A stretch of 64,000 nt of DNA from Saccharospirillum mangrovi (GCF_003367315.1 NZ_CP031415.1:2416001-2480000); one strand, 5' to 3'. Counted from the first letter of the stretch, positions 44,244 to 53,520 are shown. Made by a program: numbers and translations. The notes: a model not told the origin generated them from the sequence alone.

Positions 44244-44423
44244 ATGTCTGATCGTCAACCCACCGAAGTGACCGTCACCAACATTCGCATGCCTTTTTTA
44301 TCGATGGTGGTGTTTATGGTGAAGTGGGCCATTGCCGCCATACCGGCGCTGTTTATTCTGGCGATGATCGGTGCCGGCATCAGCTTTTTACTCGGCAGCG
44401 GCGGCTTTGAATACCACGGTTGA
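44244..44423 (+). CDS. Small membrane protein, 59 residues, unknown function
   Basis: An open reading frame with AAAGGAG six bases before the ATG encodes MSDRQPTEVTVTNIRMPFLS, then a single membrane helix (about residues 21-53, VVFMVKWAIAAIPALFILAM and GAGISFLLGS) and a short tail FEYHG. The stop lies immediately beside the convergent DUF502 stop. It follows the DJ-1 gene by 46 bp. The good ribosome-binding site and clean hydrophobic pattern support a real gene. No family is recognised with certainty. Confidence 0.7.
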   Translation: MSDRQPTEVTVTNIRMPFLSMVVFMVKWAIAAIPALFILAMIGAGISFLLGSGGFEYHG

Positions 44424-45014
44424 TCATTCGGTGCCGGATCGATTAATGCCCGCTGTCACCATAAAGGCCAGCGCTTCATCGAACGACCAATCCACTTCAA
44501 TCAGGTCCGAACGTCGCGCCAGCACTGTTAACCCGGCCACCTGATAACTGATCTGAATCAGCACCGGCACCCAGGGGTCGTCATCGCTTGCCGGCATCGC
44601 ATTTGCCAGCGGTCCGGGCAGGCGATCACTGGTGACAAAGCCAACGGTGTAGCCGTTGCCTTGCCTGACCAGAACCGTCTGCCGCCGGCCCGGTTCGTCA
44701 TCGTTCTGGCTGATCAGCGTCGCCACATCTTTGACCGCACCGTACACGGTTTTCAGCACCGGAAACCGCAACAGCTGACGTTCAAACTGACGGAACAGCC
44801 AATGGAACGGCCGCACACTCAACGCCATACCTACCGTCAGAATCATCGCCACGATCAGGACGAATCCGCTTCCTGCCCAAGGCAAGTTAAGACCGACCAA
44901 TTCGAGCAGCGTGCGCCCCAAATTATCGAGCGTGACGGCGATCGACCAGAACAACCAGATGGAAATCACCAGCGGCAACATGCTCAGCGTGCCGCGCAAC
45001 AGAATGCGCTTCAT
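44424..45014 (-). CDS. DUF502 family membrane protein
   Basis: The 196-residue protein from MKRILLRGTLSMLPLVI (GGAG upstream) has two N-terminal membrane helices (about 10-32 and 50-70), then FRQFERQLLRFPVLKTVYGAVKDVATLI and VGFVTSDRLPG, the DUF502 core, and a soluble C-terminal domain. Function unknown. Homologues are widespread in proteobacteria and plants. It starts 60 bp after the DUF1127 gene on the same strand. Confidence 0.85.
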   Translation of the reverse strand: MKRILLRGTLSMLPLVISIWLFWSIAVTLDNLGRTLLELVGLNLPWAGSGFVLIVAMILTVGMALSVRPFHWLFRQFERQLLRFPVLKTVYGAVKDVATLISQNDDEPGRRQTVLVRQGNGYTVGFVTSDRLPGPLANAMPASDDDPWVPVLIQISYQVAGLTVLARRSDLIEVDWSFDEALAFMVTAGINRSGTE

Positions 45015-45074
45015 TGCGAACTCCAAAGACCCAAACGGCGGTCAGTGTCGCACAGGGATTTCATCGGCCGAAAC

Positions 45075-45341
45075 TCAACCGGTGCGGCGGCGCTCCTCTT
45101 TACGCTGCTGCAACAGCGCCTCGGCTTCGGCTCGGGTCGGCACGGCCATGGCGTCCGTCAGATCAATGCGGCGATAGCCCATATCGGCCAGTAAATGATC
45201 GTCGTAACTCAACAGCCGGGCGAGACGGCGACGGTTCAGCCAGGCATCGCGCCAGGTAGACAGACGTTCCAACCAGGCCGGGCGATCCAAATGATCGGCG
45301 TGCGGCTCCAAGCGGGTGTTGCATACGGAATTCATCGACAT
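45075..45341 (-). CDS. DUF1127 domain-containing small protein
   Basis: The 88-residue protein carries the DUF1127 signature RLARLLSYDDHLLADMGYRRIDLTDAM. Related short arginine-rich proteins act in RNA or phosphate/carbon regulation in alphaproteobacteria. The ATG at 45341 has AGAGAGG five bases upstream. It is divergent from a LysR gene. Confidence 0.85.
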   Translation of the reverse strand: MSMNSVCNTRLEPHADHLDRPAWLERLSTWRDAWLNRRRLARLLSYDDHLLADMGYRRIDLTDAMAVPTRAEAEALLQQRKEERRRTG

Positions 45342-45421
45342 AGCGACCTCTCTTGCTGGCATTCAGCCAGACGGTTCAGCGTTTGAGTTCGGTGGGTCGC
45401 GACCACGAAGAGGAGGATGGC

Positions 45422-45450
45422 TTGACAGTGGCATTCAGACAAACTAAAAA
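45422..45450 (+). promoter_or_regulatory. Probable promoter of the LysR gene at 45482
   Basis: TTGACA (45422-45427) and TAAAAA (45445-45450) are spaced by 17 bp, with transcription toward the LysR start. The -10 matches the consensus at 4 of 6 bases. Confidence 0.45.
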
Positions 45451-45464
45451 AACTGCACACTTGT

Positions 45465-45479
45465 TTTAGAAAATCTAAA
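45465..45479. promoter_or_regulatory. Candidate LysR-type operator (perfect 15-bp palindrome)
   Basis: TTTAGAAAATCTAAA is a perfect 6-3-6 inverted repeat with T-N11-A geometry, ending 2 bp before the LysR ATG. It occupies the place of a Shine-Dalgarno sequence, which is absent. Confidence 0.4.
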
Positions 45480-45481
45480 CG

Positions 45482-46384
45482 ATGACCAGCCGCCAATCCC
45501 CAGAATCACCGCTCAAGCCCCTGCCATTGCTGGATACCGATCTGGTGCGCAGCTTTGTTGCCATCGCCGAAACCGGCAGTTTTACCCGCGCGGCCCGTCA
45601 GGTTTTCCGAACGCCCGGTGCGTTGAGCATGCAGATAAAGCGCCTGGAGGGAACGCTGGGCCAGGCATTGTTCGTGCGCGATGCGCGTCAGGTTCGACTC
45701 ACGCCAGAGGGCGAAGTGCTGCTCAGCTTCGGCCGTCGGTTACTGAAATTGAATGAAGAGACGGTGACGCAATTTCTCGCCCCTCGCCTGGAAGGCCGGG
45801 TACGTTTCGGCACGCCCGACGACGTCGGTACGCGGTTGTTGCCTGGCGTGCTGGCGCAGTTTGCGCGTTCACACCCGGCGGTGCAGGTCGATGTCATTGT
45901 CGGTGGCAGCCGTTCCATGCTGGAGAAGCTCGACAACGGTGAGCTGGATGTCGTCTTGATCACCAATGGCAACGAAGGCCAGGACCCCAGCCGCGGCGAG
46001 GTGGTACACACCGACACCCTGGTTTGGGCCGGACGCGATGGCGGTGATGCGCTGCGTCGTTCGCCGTTGCCGCTGGCACTGGCGAATCACGGCTGCGCCT
46101 GGCGCGCCATGGCATTGAGTGCCCTGGATGCCGCCGGCATTGCCTATCGCGTGGCCTACACCTGCGAGAATTGCGCCGGTCAGGAAGCGGCCCTGCTGGC
46201 CGACCTGGCCGTGGCACCCATACCGCGCAAGCTGGTACGAGCGCCGCTGCGGGTGCTCGGTGAAGAATCCGGTCTGCCCTCTCCGGGCAGCTATCAATTG
46301 TTAATGGTGCGCCGCGAAGGTCGCGGACCGGCGAGCGATGCCTTAGCCGGTTATGTGCTCGAACAATTGCACAGCCCTTATTAG
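45482..46384 (+). CDS. LysR family transcriptional regulator
   Basis: The 300-residue protein has a LysR winged helix (residues about 19-75: LVRSFVAIAETGSFTRAARQ, TPGALSMQIKRLEGTL) and an effector domain with DDVGTRLLPGVLAQFARSHPAVQVDV. A Cys pair CENCAGQE at about 225 might be redox- or ligand-responsive. It diverges from the DUF1127 gene, a common pairing; that gene is a probable target. Confidence 0.88.
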   Translation: MTSRQSPESPLKPLPLLDTDLVRSFVAIAETGSFTRAARQVFRTPGALSMQIKRLEGTLGQALFVRDARQVRLTPEGEVLLSFGRRLLKLNEETVTQFLAPRLEGRVRFGTPDDVGTRLLPGVLAQFARSHPAVQVDVIVGGSRSMLEKLDNGELDVVLITNGNEGQDPSRGEVVHTDTLVWAGRDGGDALRRSPLPLALANHGCAWRAMALSALDAAGIAYRVAYTCENCAGQEAALLADLAVAPIPRKLVRAPLRVLGEESGLPSPGSYQLLMVRREGRGPASDALAGYVLEQLHSPY

Positions 46385-46441
46385 CCAGCCACGGCGCGCT
46401 TCACTACAATCCCGCTCTCCTTTACGGATTGGGAAACGCCC

Positions 46442-46825
46442 ATGTCGTTCTACTGGTTTTGCCTGTTCACCGTCGCCAATGCCCTGTTGCTGCTGGTGTT
46501 GGCACTCAACGTTTCGCTGGTGCGTCGGCGCCATAACATCGCCAACGGCGACGGTGACGAACCGGCGGTGCGTCGCGCCATTCGCGCGCACGCCAATGGC
46601 ATCGAATACACCCCGATCTTTGCGTTGCTGGTGTTGGCGCTGTCGCTGCAATTAACGGCGGATTGGTGGCTGGGCGTGCTGGTCTTGGGCTTTACGCTGG
46701 GCCGCGTCATGCACGCTTTGGGCATGCTCGGCCCGAACCGGCTGCTGCGCTTCTGGGGCGCTGCCGTCACTTACCTGTGGACGGCAGCGGCCATCGGCGT
46801 ATTGGGTTGGGAGTTGCTGATCTGA
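46442..46825 (+). CDS. MAPEG family membrane protein
   Basis: The 127-residue protein has four predicted membrane helices and the MAPEG motif RAIRAHANGIEYTPIFALLV, with the conserved Arg, His, Asn and Glu that contact glutathione in relatives, then LGRVMHALGM. MAPEG members include membrane glutathione transferases. The substrate here is unknown. It converges on the secreted-protein gene at a 4-bp gap. Confidence 0.87.
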   Translation: MSFYWFCLFTVANALLLLVLALNVSLVRRRHNIANGDGDEPAVRRAIRAHANGIEYTPIFALLVLALSLQLTADWWLGVLVLGFTLGRVMHALGMLGPNRLLRFWGAAVTYLWTAAAIGVLGWELLI

Positions 46826-46829
46826 TCAA

Positions 46830-47516
46830 TCAGCGCAGGTACAACTCACCGCTTTGATAGAGCATGCGGCAGTCGTTAGCGTCGTGGTATCGGTCACTGG
46901 CGTTGTTGCCAGCGGCCGCGCCAGGGCCGGCGAAACGCGGATCATCGCACTCGCCATCGTTAGCCCACTCGCTGGTGTTGTCGCCCCACTCGATATCGTC
47001 GGCACTGCTGACACTGCTGGACGACGATTCCCAAGCCGGCGGCAGCTCAGAAATTTTCAGCACCGCCGACGGCAATTCACCCACCTCGTAAGTACCAATC
47101 CAGATGTTGTAGTTGCCTGACGACGGGTTGGTCAGCACCAGACCTGGATTGGTGCCGGCGGCGTCGCTGGCGTAATCGTCGCTGCAATGCCAGTTGCCAT
47201 CGGCGTCGTACACCACCAGGGTGGTATCGGCGTCGGACTCGACATAAATCGACAACGATTCATTGCCCGCGTCGTAATTCAGATCCACATCCGGGGCGTC
47301 GCTGATGTAGCCGGAACAACTGGAATGCGCTTCGCTGGCGGAGTCGCTGCCGCCGGCGGTCAAAGAAATCACATAGGGGTCCGGCAAAAAGCCAACGTCC
47401 AGATTGACGGTGCCGTAGGTCGGTTCTTCCGACCAATCCACAGCGTGCGCAATCCCAGTCACACTCGCCGACAACAACACGCCCAAGGCGGTCTGGCAAA
47501 CGGTCCACTTCATCAC
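46830..47516 (-). CDS. Secreted protein with pre-peptidase-like domain and Cys-rich WANDGECDD motif
   Basis: The 228-residue protein has a Sec signal peptide (cleavage after GIAHA, about residue 25). Residues about 30-155 form a domain with CSGYISDAPDVDLNYDAG and NYNIWIGTYEVGE, like pre-peptidase C-terminal beta-sandwich domains. After a Ser-rich linker (SSSSSVSS), the C-terminus has DNTSEWANDGECDDPRFAG and a second Cys (DANDCRMLY), a small motif often appended to secreted proteins in marine gammaproteobacteria. No enzyme domain is present. Function unknown; perhaps surface binding. Confidence 0.7.
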   Translation of the reverse strand: MMKWTVCQTALGVLLSASVTGIAHAVDWSEEPTYGTVNLDVGFLPDPYVISLTAGGSDSASEAHSSCSGYISDAPDVDLNYDAGNESLSIYVESDADTTLVVYDADGNWHCSDDYASDAAGTNPGLVLTNPSSGNYNIWIGTYEVGELPSAVLKISELPPAWESSSSSVSSADDIEWGDNTSEWANDGECDDPRFAGPGAAAGNNASDRYHDANDCRMLYQSGELYLR

Positions 47517-47587
47517 TCATTCCCTTTCGGTTTTAACAGGTGCCGGACACTATAGCCCATTCAATTTGGACCGACACTTGCAAATGG

Positions 47588-49282
47588 CTAATACATCGTC
47601 GGGTCTAAAATACCGATACCGTACACCGCCAAAACGGTGATTACGCCGGTCGCGGCCAGGTAATAAAGCGTCGGCAAAATGGTCAACCGCAAGGTTCGCC
47701 CTTCCTGTCCCAACAAGCCGACAGTGGCCGAGGCTGCCACCACATTGTGAATCGCGATCATGTTACCCGCTGCCGCCCCAACTGCCTGGCTCGCCACCAA
47801 CATGGCGCCAGACACGCCCAGCAATTGCGCGGTGTTGAATTGGAAATCCGACAACATCAGATTCGACAACGTATTCGAACCGGCGATAAAGGCACCGAGC
47901 GCGCCAACGGTCGCGGTAAAGAACGGATAAACCGCCCCGACCGACATCTCCACCAGCTCAGCCATGGCGCGTGGCATCGACGGCAAATCGGCAGCATTAA
48001 CGCCGGAGTTGATCAGAATCCGCACCATCGGAATGGTGAATACCAATACAAAGCCTGCGCCCATCAACGTATGAGTGGATTCGCCCAACGCGGTGCGTAA
48101 TTCACCCGGTTTGATGCGTTGCACCAGCGCGGTAAACAACACCACCAACACCATAATGCCGCCGGGTAAATACAAGGGTTCGATGTAACCGCTGACGCCC
48201 ACCTGGCCGAGAATGTCGTTCCAGTGAATCGACAAAAACTGAATGCAGAAATCCTTGATCGGCGCAAAGGCGCGAGTCACCACCAAGGCCAATGCCAGTG
48301 CCAGATACGGCACCCAGGCGAGCAACAGCGGCATGGGTTTGTGGTGAGTCAGATCGTCGAGATTGATGTTGACGGTGCCGAACCAGGTGGCCGGCCATTG
48401 CTCAGCGGGCGCGAAATCCCAGTTGTCTTTGGGCATTAAAAAGCCGCGTTGTGCTGCCGGCACCACAATCGCCAAACCCACTAAGGCGCCGATCATGGAC
48501 GGAAATTCCGGGCCCAGAAATACACCCGCCAACATATAAGGCACGGTGAACGCCGCACCGGCGAACAACGCAAACGGCGCTACCGCCAACCCTTCGCGCC
48601 AGGATTTACGGGCGCCGAAAAAGCGGGTCAGCATCAGGCACATCAACAGCGGCATCAGCGTGCCGATAATGCCGTGCGTGATTGCCACTTCCGATACCAG
48701 CAGCCGATAAAATTCCGTCCAACTGCTGCCGTTCGCCACCAGCATTTCGCTGATACCAGCTTTATCCAGACCGCCGCTCACACCCACCACCAAAGGCGTG
48801 CCGACGGCACCGAACGACACCGGCGTGGATTGAATCATCATGCCCATCACCACCGCCGCCAACGCCGGAAAACCGAGCGCCACCATCAAGGGCGCAGCAA
48901 TCGCAGCGGTGGTGCCAAAGCCCGACGCGCCTTCAAGAAAACAACCGAACAGCCAGGCGACGATGATCACCTGAATGCGTCGGTCCGGGCTGATGTGTGA
49001 AAAGCCGGCGCGAATGGCGGTGAGTGCGCCGGAGACTTTTAAAGTGTTCAACAACAGGAGCGCGCCGAAAATGATCCACAAAATACCGGCGGTCAGCATC
49101 AAGCCTTGCAGCATTGACGCCAGCACCCGAATGGCTGGCATCTGCCAGGCCAGCAACGCCATAACGATGGCGACAATCAGCACCACCGGCATCGCCCGCG
49201 AAGCCGGCCAGTGAAACCCGACCAATAAAATACCCGCGAGTAAAATGGGCAGAAAAGCGAGACCGTAGAGTAAGGTGTCCAT
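47588..49282 (-). CDS. L-lactate permease (LctP family)
   Basis: The 564-residue protein has about 12-14 membrane helices. It shows the LctP family segments [32 protein letters not shown] and VGTPLVVGV, and near the C-terminus [17 protein letters not shown] and [20 protein letters not shown]. LctP/LldP proteins import lactate or glycolate with protons. No lactate dehydrogenase is nearby. AAGGAA precedes the ATG. Confidence 0.9.
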   Translation of the reverse strand: MDTLLYGLAFLPILLAGILLVGFHWPASRAMPVVLIVAIVMALLAWQMPAIRVLASMLQGLMLTAGILWIIFGALLLLNTLKVSGALTAIRAGFSHISPDRRIQVIIVAWLFGCFLEGASGFGTTAAIAAPLMVALGFPALAAVVMGMMIQSTPVSFGAVGTPLVVGVSGGLDKAGISEMLVANGSSWTEFYRLLVSEVAITHGIIGTLMPLLMCLMLTRFFGARKSWREGLAVAPFALFAGAAFTVPYMLAGVFLGPEFPSMIGALVGLAIVVPAAQRGFLMPKDNWDFAPAEQWPATWFGTVNINLDDLTHHKPMPLLLAWVPYLALALALVVTRAFAPIKDFCIQFLSIHWNDILGQVGVSGYIEPLYLPGGIMVLVVLFTALVQRIKPGELRTALGESTHTLMGAGFVLVFTIPMVRILINSGVNAADLPSMPRAMAELVEMSVGAVYPFFTATVGALGAFIAGSNTLSNLMLSDFQFNTAQLLGVSGAMLVASQAVGAAAGNMIAIHNVVAASATVGLLGQEGRTLRLTILPTLYYLAATGVITVLAVYGIGILDPTMY

Positions 49283-49429
49283 CGTTGGTTCCTTCCAAAA
49301 ATCAACTGAATTTGACTTACCTTAATGTGCGTCGAAGGTTGGCGACTTGCCACAGGTCAATAGCAAGATCGAAACGCCCAATCTGATATACTGCCGCGCC
49401 GTTTCCACTGGATGACAAGGATCATCGCC

Positions 49430-50293
49430 ATGCGCCTTTCCAACCTTTTATCAGGGCTTCTACTCTGTGCTGTAGCCGGTGTTGCCCACGCCGACCGCTT
49501 TGTGTTTACCGCCATTCCCGATCAGGACGAGCGCCGTCTGACCGAACGCTTCGGCCAGATTGCCGACTATTTACAGGCCGAACTCGGCGTCGAGGTTGAA
49601 TACATTCCGGTGAAAAGTTACGAAGCAGCCGTGTCGGCGTTTCGCAACGATCAGGTGCAACTGGCCTGGTTTGGTGGTCTGACCGGCGTGCAGGCGCGGC
49701 GCCTGGTACCGGGCAGCCAGGCCATTGCGCAAGGCGCAGAAGACACCGCCTTTAAAAGTTATCTGATTGCACACACCAGCACCGGCCTGGCACCGATGAC
49801 CGAACTGAATGATTCGCTGCGCGGTCTGAGTTTCACCTTCGGCTCCAAAGGCTCCACGTCCGGACGCCTGATGCCGGAATATTATTTGCGCAACGCCTTC
49901 GGTACCGCGCCGGAATCTGTTTTTGAACGCGTCGGTTTTTCCGGCGATCACTCGCGCACCATCGCGCTGGTGGAATCCGGCGCTTACCAAATCGGCGCAT
50001 TGAATTACGCCGTTTGGGATGCCGAAGTCGCGGCCGGCAATGTCGACACCGACGCCGTTCAGGTGATTTGGGAAAGCCCGACTTACCCGGATTATCAATG
50101 GACCATTCGCGGCGATGTCGATGCCCGCTTTGGCGCCGGCTTCACCGAACGCGTGCAACAAGCGCTGCTGAACATGACCGACCCGACGCTGCTGGCCGCC
50201 TTCCCGCGCTCCGGTTTCGTACCGGCCACCAACGCCGATTACGCGCCGATTGAAGACACCGCCGTCAGCATCGGCCTGATGGACGCCCAGTGA
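49430..50293 (+). CDS. ABC transporter substrate-binding protein, putative selenate/phosphonate type
   Basis: The 287-residue PhnD-like protein has a signal peptide (MRLSNLLSGLLLCAVAGVAHA) and the segments FTAIPDQDERRLTERFGQIADYLQ, VSAFRNDQVQLAWFGGLTGVQARRL and GSKGSTSGRLMPEYYLR. These match the family annotated as putative selenate ABC binding proteins rather than classical PhnD. The ATG 49430 has AAGGAT upstream; an ATG six codons earlier is less supported. It overlaps the ATPase gene by 4 bases. The real ligand has not been shown. Confidence 0.75.
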   Translation: MRLSNLLSGLLLCAVAGVAHADRFVFTAIPDQDERRLTERFGQIADYLQAELGVEVEYIPVKSYEAAVSAFRNDQVQLAWFGGLTGVQARRLVPGSQAIAQGAEDTAFKSYLIAHTSTGLAPMTELNDSLRGLSFTFGSKGSTSGRLMPEYYLRNAFGTAPESVFERVGFSGDHSRTIALVESGAYQIGALNYAVWDAEVAAGNVDTDAVQVIWESPTYPDYQWTIRGDVDARFGAGFTERVQQALLNMTDPTLLAAFPRSGFVPATNADYAPIEDTAVSIGLMDAQ

Positions 50294-50961
50294 ATTCGAC
50301 GCCGTTGTTCGCCATCGAACAAGCGGAGCTCGGCGTTGAGGGTCGCGTGATTTTGCGCGACCTCAAACTGCACATTGCCGCAGGCGAAACCGTGGCGCTG
50401 CTCGGTGAATCCGGCAGCGGCAAAACCACCTTGCTGCGCGCCCTGCGTCAGCAGCGTCCCGATCAGGTTGCCTGGTGTCCGCAGCAAACCGGGCTGGTGC
50501 CGTTGCTGTCGGTGTTTCACAACCTCTATATGGGCCGGCTGGATCGTTATTCGACGCTGTACAACCTGCGCAATTTAATCTGGCCGGCGCCGCAGCGGCG
50601 CGCAGAACTGACAACCCTGGCGCAACGATTGGGGTTGGATGGCCGGCTGTTGCAATCGGTCGATCGACTGTCGGGCGGGCAACAAAGCCGCGTTAATCTG
50701 GGCCGCGCTTTGTATCAACAACGGCCGGTGTTTATTGGCGACGAACCGGTGTCGGCGGTCGATGAACATCAGGCCGACGATCTGTTGCGGCTGATCATCG
50801 AACAACACGAAACTGTGGTGTTGGCGTTGCACAACATCGACCAGGCGTTGACGCACTGCACCCGCATCATCGGCTTGAAAGACGGCCGGATTATTCTCGA
50901 TGCCCCGGCGGCGCAATTGCAGTCCGCCGACCTCGCCCACCTTTACCCCAGCGCTGCATGA
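50290..50961 (+). CDS. ABC transporter ATP-binding protein (selenate/phosphonate-type)
   Basis: The 223-residue ATPase has Walker A GESGSGKTT (39-47), signature LSGGQQSRVNLGRAL and Walker B PVFIGDEPVSAVD with the H-loop His (LALHNID). It lacks the usual C-terminal extension. It overlaps the binding-protein gene and the permease gene by 4 bases each. Confidence 0.9.
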   Translation: MNSTPLFAIEQAELGVEGRVILRDLKLHIAAGETVALLGESGSGKTTLLRALRQQRPDQVAWCPQQTGLVPLLSVFHNLYMGRLDRYSTLYNLRNLIWPAPQRRAELTTLAQRLGLDGRLLQSVDRLSGGQQSRVNLGRALYQQRPVFIGDEPVSAVDEHQADDLLRLIIEQHETVVLALHNIDQALTHCTRIIGLKDGRIILDAPAAQLQSADLAHLYPSAA

Positions 50962-52445
50962 ACGACATCCGCCCGATCCGTTCCGCGCATGCCATGTTGC
51001 GCACCACCGGCTTGATCGTGCTGTTGGCAGCGCTGTGTTTGCCCTGGGCCGATTTCAGCATCGAAACACTGAACCCCGGCCACGAATTGGCGCAACTGGC
51101 GCTCGGTTTATTACAACCAACCTGGCCCGATAACCACACCCTGCTAACCGCCATGCTCAACACCCTCGCCTTCGCGTTCGAGGGCGTTGCCTTGGGTGCC
51201 GTGCTGGGTTTTGCGTTGGCGTTGGTGTATCGCTGGCGCGCCGTGCGCGTATTCGCTGCTTCCGTCCGCGCTGTGCACGAACTGTTTTGGGCGTTGTTGT
51301 TTATTCAATTATTCGGCCTCAGCACGCCCGCCGGTGTGCTCGCCATCGCCGTGCCTTACGCCGGTATTTTCGCCAAAGTCTATGGCGAATTATTCGAAGA
51401 AGTGGACCCGACACCGGGCCAGACTTTGCCGGAAAAAACATCAGTATTATCGCGGCTGTTGTTTACAACCTTGCCGCAGGCCTGGCCGAATTTGGCGGCC
51501 TATACGCGCTATCGACTGGAGTGCGGTTTGCGCTCGTCGGCGGTGCTGGGCTTTATCGGTTTGCCGACGCTGGGTTATCACCTGGAGTCGTTATTGCGGC
51601 AGGGTTTTTACGCCGAAGGCGCGGTGTATTTTTACGCCCTGCTGTTGTTGATCGCGACGTTGCCGCTGTGGTGCCGCCGTCGCGCCCTGCCGGTTTTTCT
51701 GATCGGTTCATTGTTCTGGCTGCCGCCAGTGACGACGATTAATCCGGCTTTAATGACGCGGTTTTTAACCCACGATATTGTGCCGGCGCCGTTGCGTAAC
51801 GGTCACCCGGAAGAATTTATTCCCTGGTTACATCAGCTCTGGTCTGATCAGATTGCACCCGGCGTCGGCAACACCCTGGTGTTATCCATGCTGGCGCTGG
51901 TGTTGATGGGCGTGATTGGGTTGATCAGTTTTCCCGCCGTTTCCACGCTGTTTGGCAACCGCGTCAGTCGTCTGGCCGGGCACGGCGTATTGGTGGTGTT
52001 GCGCTCGTTGCCGGAATATCTGCTGGCCTTTATGGCGCTGATGTTATTAGGCCCGTCGATGCTGCCGGCGGTGCTGGCGCTGGGCTTGCACAACGGCGCC
52101 ATCGTCGGGCATCTGGTTGGGCAATACAGCAACACACTGACGTTACGGCTCGATGCCGCCCGTGGTTTGAATAGATATTTCTTTGAAGTCTTGCCGCGTC
52201 AGTACCGGTTGTTTTTGGCGTTCACGCTGTACCGTTTTGAAACGGTGATTCGCGAAACCGCCATCCTTGGCATGCTCGGTATTCCGACGCTGGGCTTTTT
52301 TATCGACTCGGCGTTTTCCGAGTTTCGGTTTGATCGCGCTATGGTGTTGTTGATCGCAACCGCTTTGCTGAATATCGGCGTTGACGCCGCGGCGCGCTCG
52401 CTGCGTCAACGCCTGCATTTAAAACAGCAACTGGTGCTGTGTTAA
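50958..52445 (+). CDS. ABC transporter permease with two tandem membrane domains
   Basis: The 495-residue protein holds two PhnE-type permease halves in one chain: the first (about 1-240) has AVHELFWALLFIQLFGLSTPAGVLAIAVPYAGIFAKVYGE and the second (about 290-495) has RSLPEYLLAFMALMLLGPSMLPAVLALGLHNGAIVGHL. Each has the EAA-like loop for ATPase contact (RLECGLRSSAVLGFIG, ETVIRETAILGMLGIPTLG). The fused form replaces the usual homodimer or heterodimer. Confidence 0.87.
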   Translation: MNDIRPIRSAHAMLRTTGLIVLLAALCLPWADFSIETLNPGHELAQLALGLLQPTWPDNHTLLTAMLNTLAFAFEGVALGAVLGFALALVYRWRAVRVFAASVRAVHELFWALLFIQLFGLSTPAGVLAIAVPYAGIFAKVYGELFEEVDPTPGQTLPEKTSVLSRLLFTTLPQAWPNLAAYTRYRLECGLRSSAVLGFIGLPTLGYHLESLLRQGFYAEGAVYFYALLLLIATLPLWCRRRALPVFLIGSLFWLPPVTTINPALMTRFLTHDIVPAPLRNGHPEEFIPWLHQLWSDQIAPGVGNTLVLSMLALVLMGVIGLISFPAVSTLFGNRVSRLAGHGVLVVLRSLPEYLLAFMALMLLGPSMLPAVLALGLHNGAIVGHLVGQYSNTLTLRLDAARGLNRYFFEVLPRQYRLFLAFTLYRFETVIRETAILGMLGIPTLGFFIDSAFSEFRFDRAMVLLIATALLNIGVDAAARSLRQRLHLKQQLVLC

Positions 52446-52455
52446 AAAAACCGCC

Positions 52456-53346
52456 TTAGTTTTTCAACACATCGCGCCACGAATGTTGCGGTGCAAAACC
52501 CAACAATCGTTTGGCTTTGGCGTTGCTGTAAAAAGTTTCCCACTCGCCCATTTCGCGCTTGACCGGCACGCCGGAATAAAAGCGTTCAATTACTTCCGGG
52601 TTGCTGATGCCAACCGACAGATCGTCGTTGGATACGTTAAACACTTCGTAGCCTAAGCCATCGGTTTGCAAACAGCACTCCACCATCTGCCCCAAATCAC
52701 GCGCGTCGATGTAGGCGAAAATATTGCGCCGACGCAGCTCAGGGTTCGTCATGTAAGCCGGAAAATTCTGCGCGTATTCGTGCGGTTCAATGACGTTGTT
52801 GATGCGCAAGCCGTAGATGTCGATGCCGCTGCGCGCCTGGAATGAACGAGCGGTGACTTCGTTGACGACTTTGCTCATGGCGTAGCTGTCTTGTGGCACG
52901 GTGGGGTGTTCTTCGTCGACCGGCAAATAGTCCGGTTGTTTTAAACCATCGGCAAAGCAGACGCCGTAGGTCGTCTCACTCGAGGCGAAAATAACTTTGC
53001 GAATGCCCAGCTTCGTAGCGGCGTCGAGCACGTTGTAGGTGCTCAATGTATTGATGCGGAAGGTTTCGTTGTCGGGCCGAAACAGAATGGCGGGAATGGC
53101 GGCAAAATGGACGATGGCGTCGTAACGCGGTACGCCAGTGCCGGGTTCCAGTTCGTCGAAATCGGCGTAGGCGCTACAGGCGTTGAACACCTGGCCGGCG
53201 TCGGTTAAATCGATCTTCAATGTTTTGATGCCGGGCACGTCGGAATCGGCCCAATCAAGATTGGTGATACGGTGGCCCTGATCGCGTAAATAGGCCGTGG
53301 CGTGACGTCCGGCCTTGCCGCTGCCGCCGGTAAACAGGATGCGCAT
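52456..53346 (-). CDS. NAD(P)-dependent epimerase/dehydratase-like oxidoreductase
   Basis: The 296-residue extended SDR has the N-terminal TGGSGKAGRHATAYL nucleotide-binding motif, HFAAIPAILFRPDNETFRINTLSTYN and the catalytic YxxxK as YAMSKVVNE (about 160). The ATG 53346 is preceded by GGACAC, a weak site; the longer upstream frame has no conserved features. It probably acts on a sugar or sugar-acid such as in uronate metabolism; substrate unknown. Confidence 0.8.
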   Translation of the reverse strand: MRILFTGGSGKAGRHATAYLRDQGHRITNLDWADSDVPGIKTLKIDLTDAGQVFNACSAYADFDELEPGTGVPRYDAIVHFAAIPAILFRPDNETFRINTLSTYNVLDAATKLGIRKVIFASSETTYGVCFADGLKQPDYLPVDEEHPTVPQDSYAMSKVVNEVTARSFQARSGIDIYGLRINNVIEPHEYAQNFPAYMTNPELRRRNIFAYIDARDLGQMVECCLQTDGLGYEVFNVSNDDLSVGISNPEVIERFYSGVPVKREMGEWETFYSNAKAKRLLGFAPQHSWRDVLKN

Positions 53347-53520
53347 GGGGTGTCCTCGTGTTGTTCGATTCAGTGACGGCGGCCATGCTAACAGAAAGCG
53401 GCGCGGTGCATTTTTCTTGTGTTTCCTATTGGAAACTTTTTGTTTGGAATGGCCGTCGCTTTGTTGCATCATCCGGCCCACTATTCAGCTCAACATTGCA
53501 GCTCGCCCACGGAGAACCCC

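Noticed and set aside
53347-53520. Possible glycine riboswitch upstream of gcvT
   Set aside because: The interval is shared with a divergent gene and shows no tandem glycine-aptamer core or terminator. Nothing beyond a GGAGA ribosome-binding site is visible.
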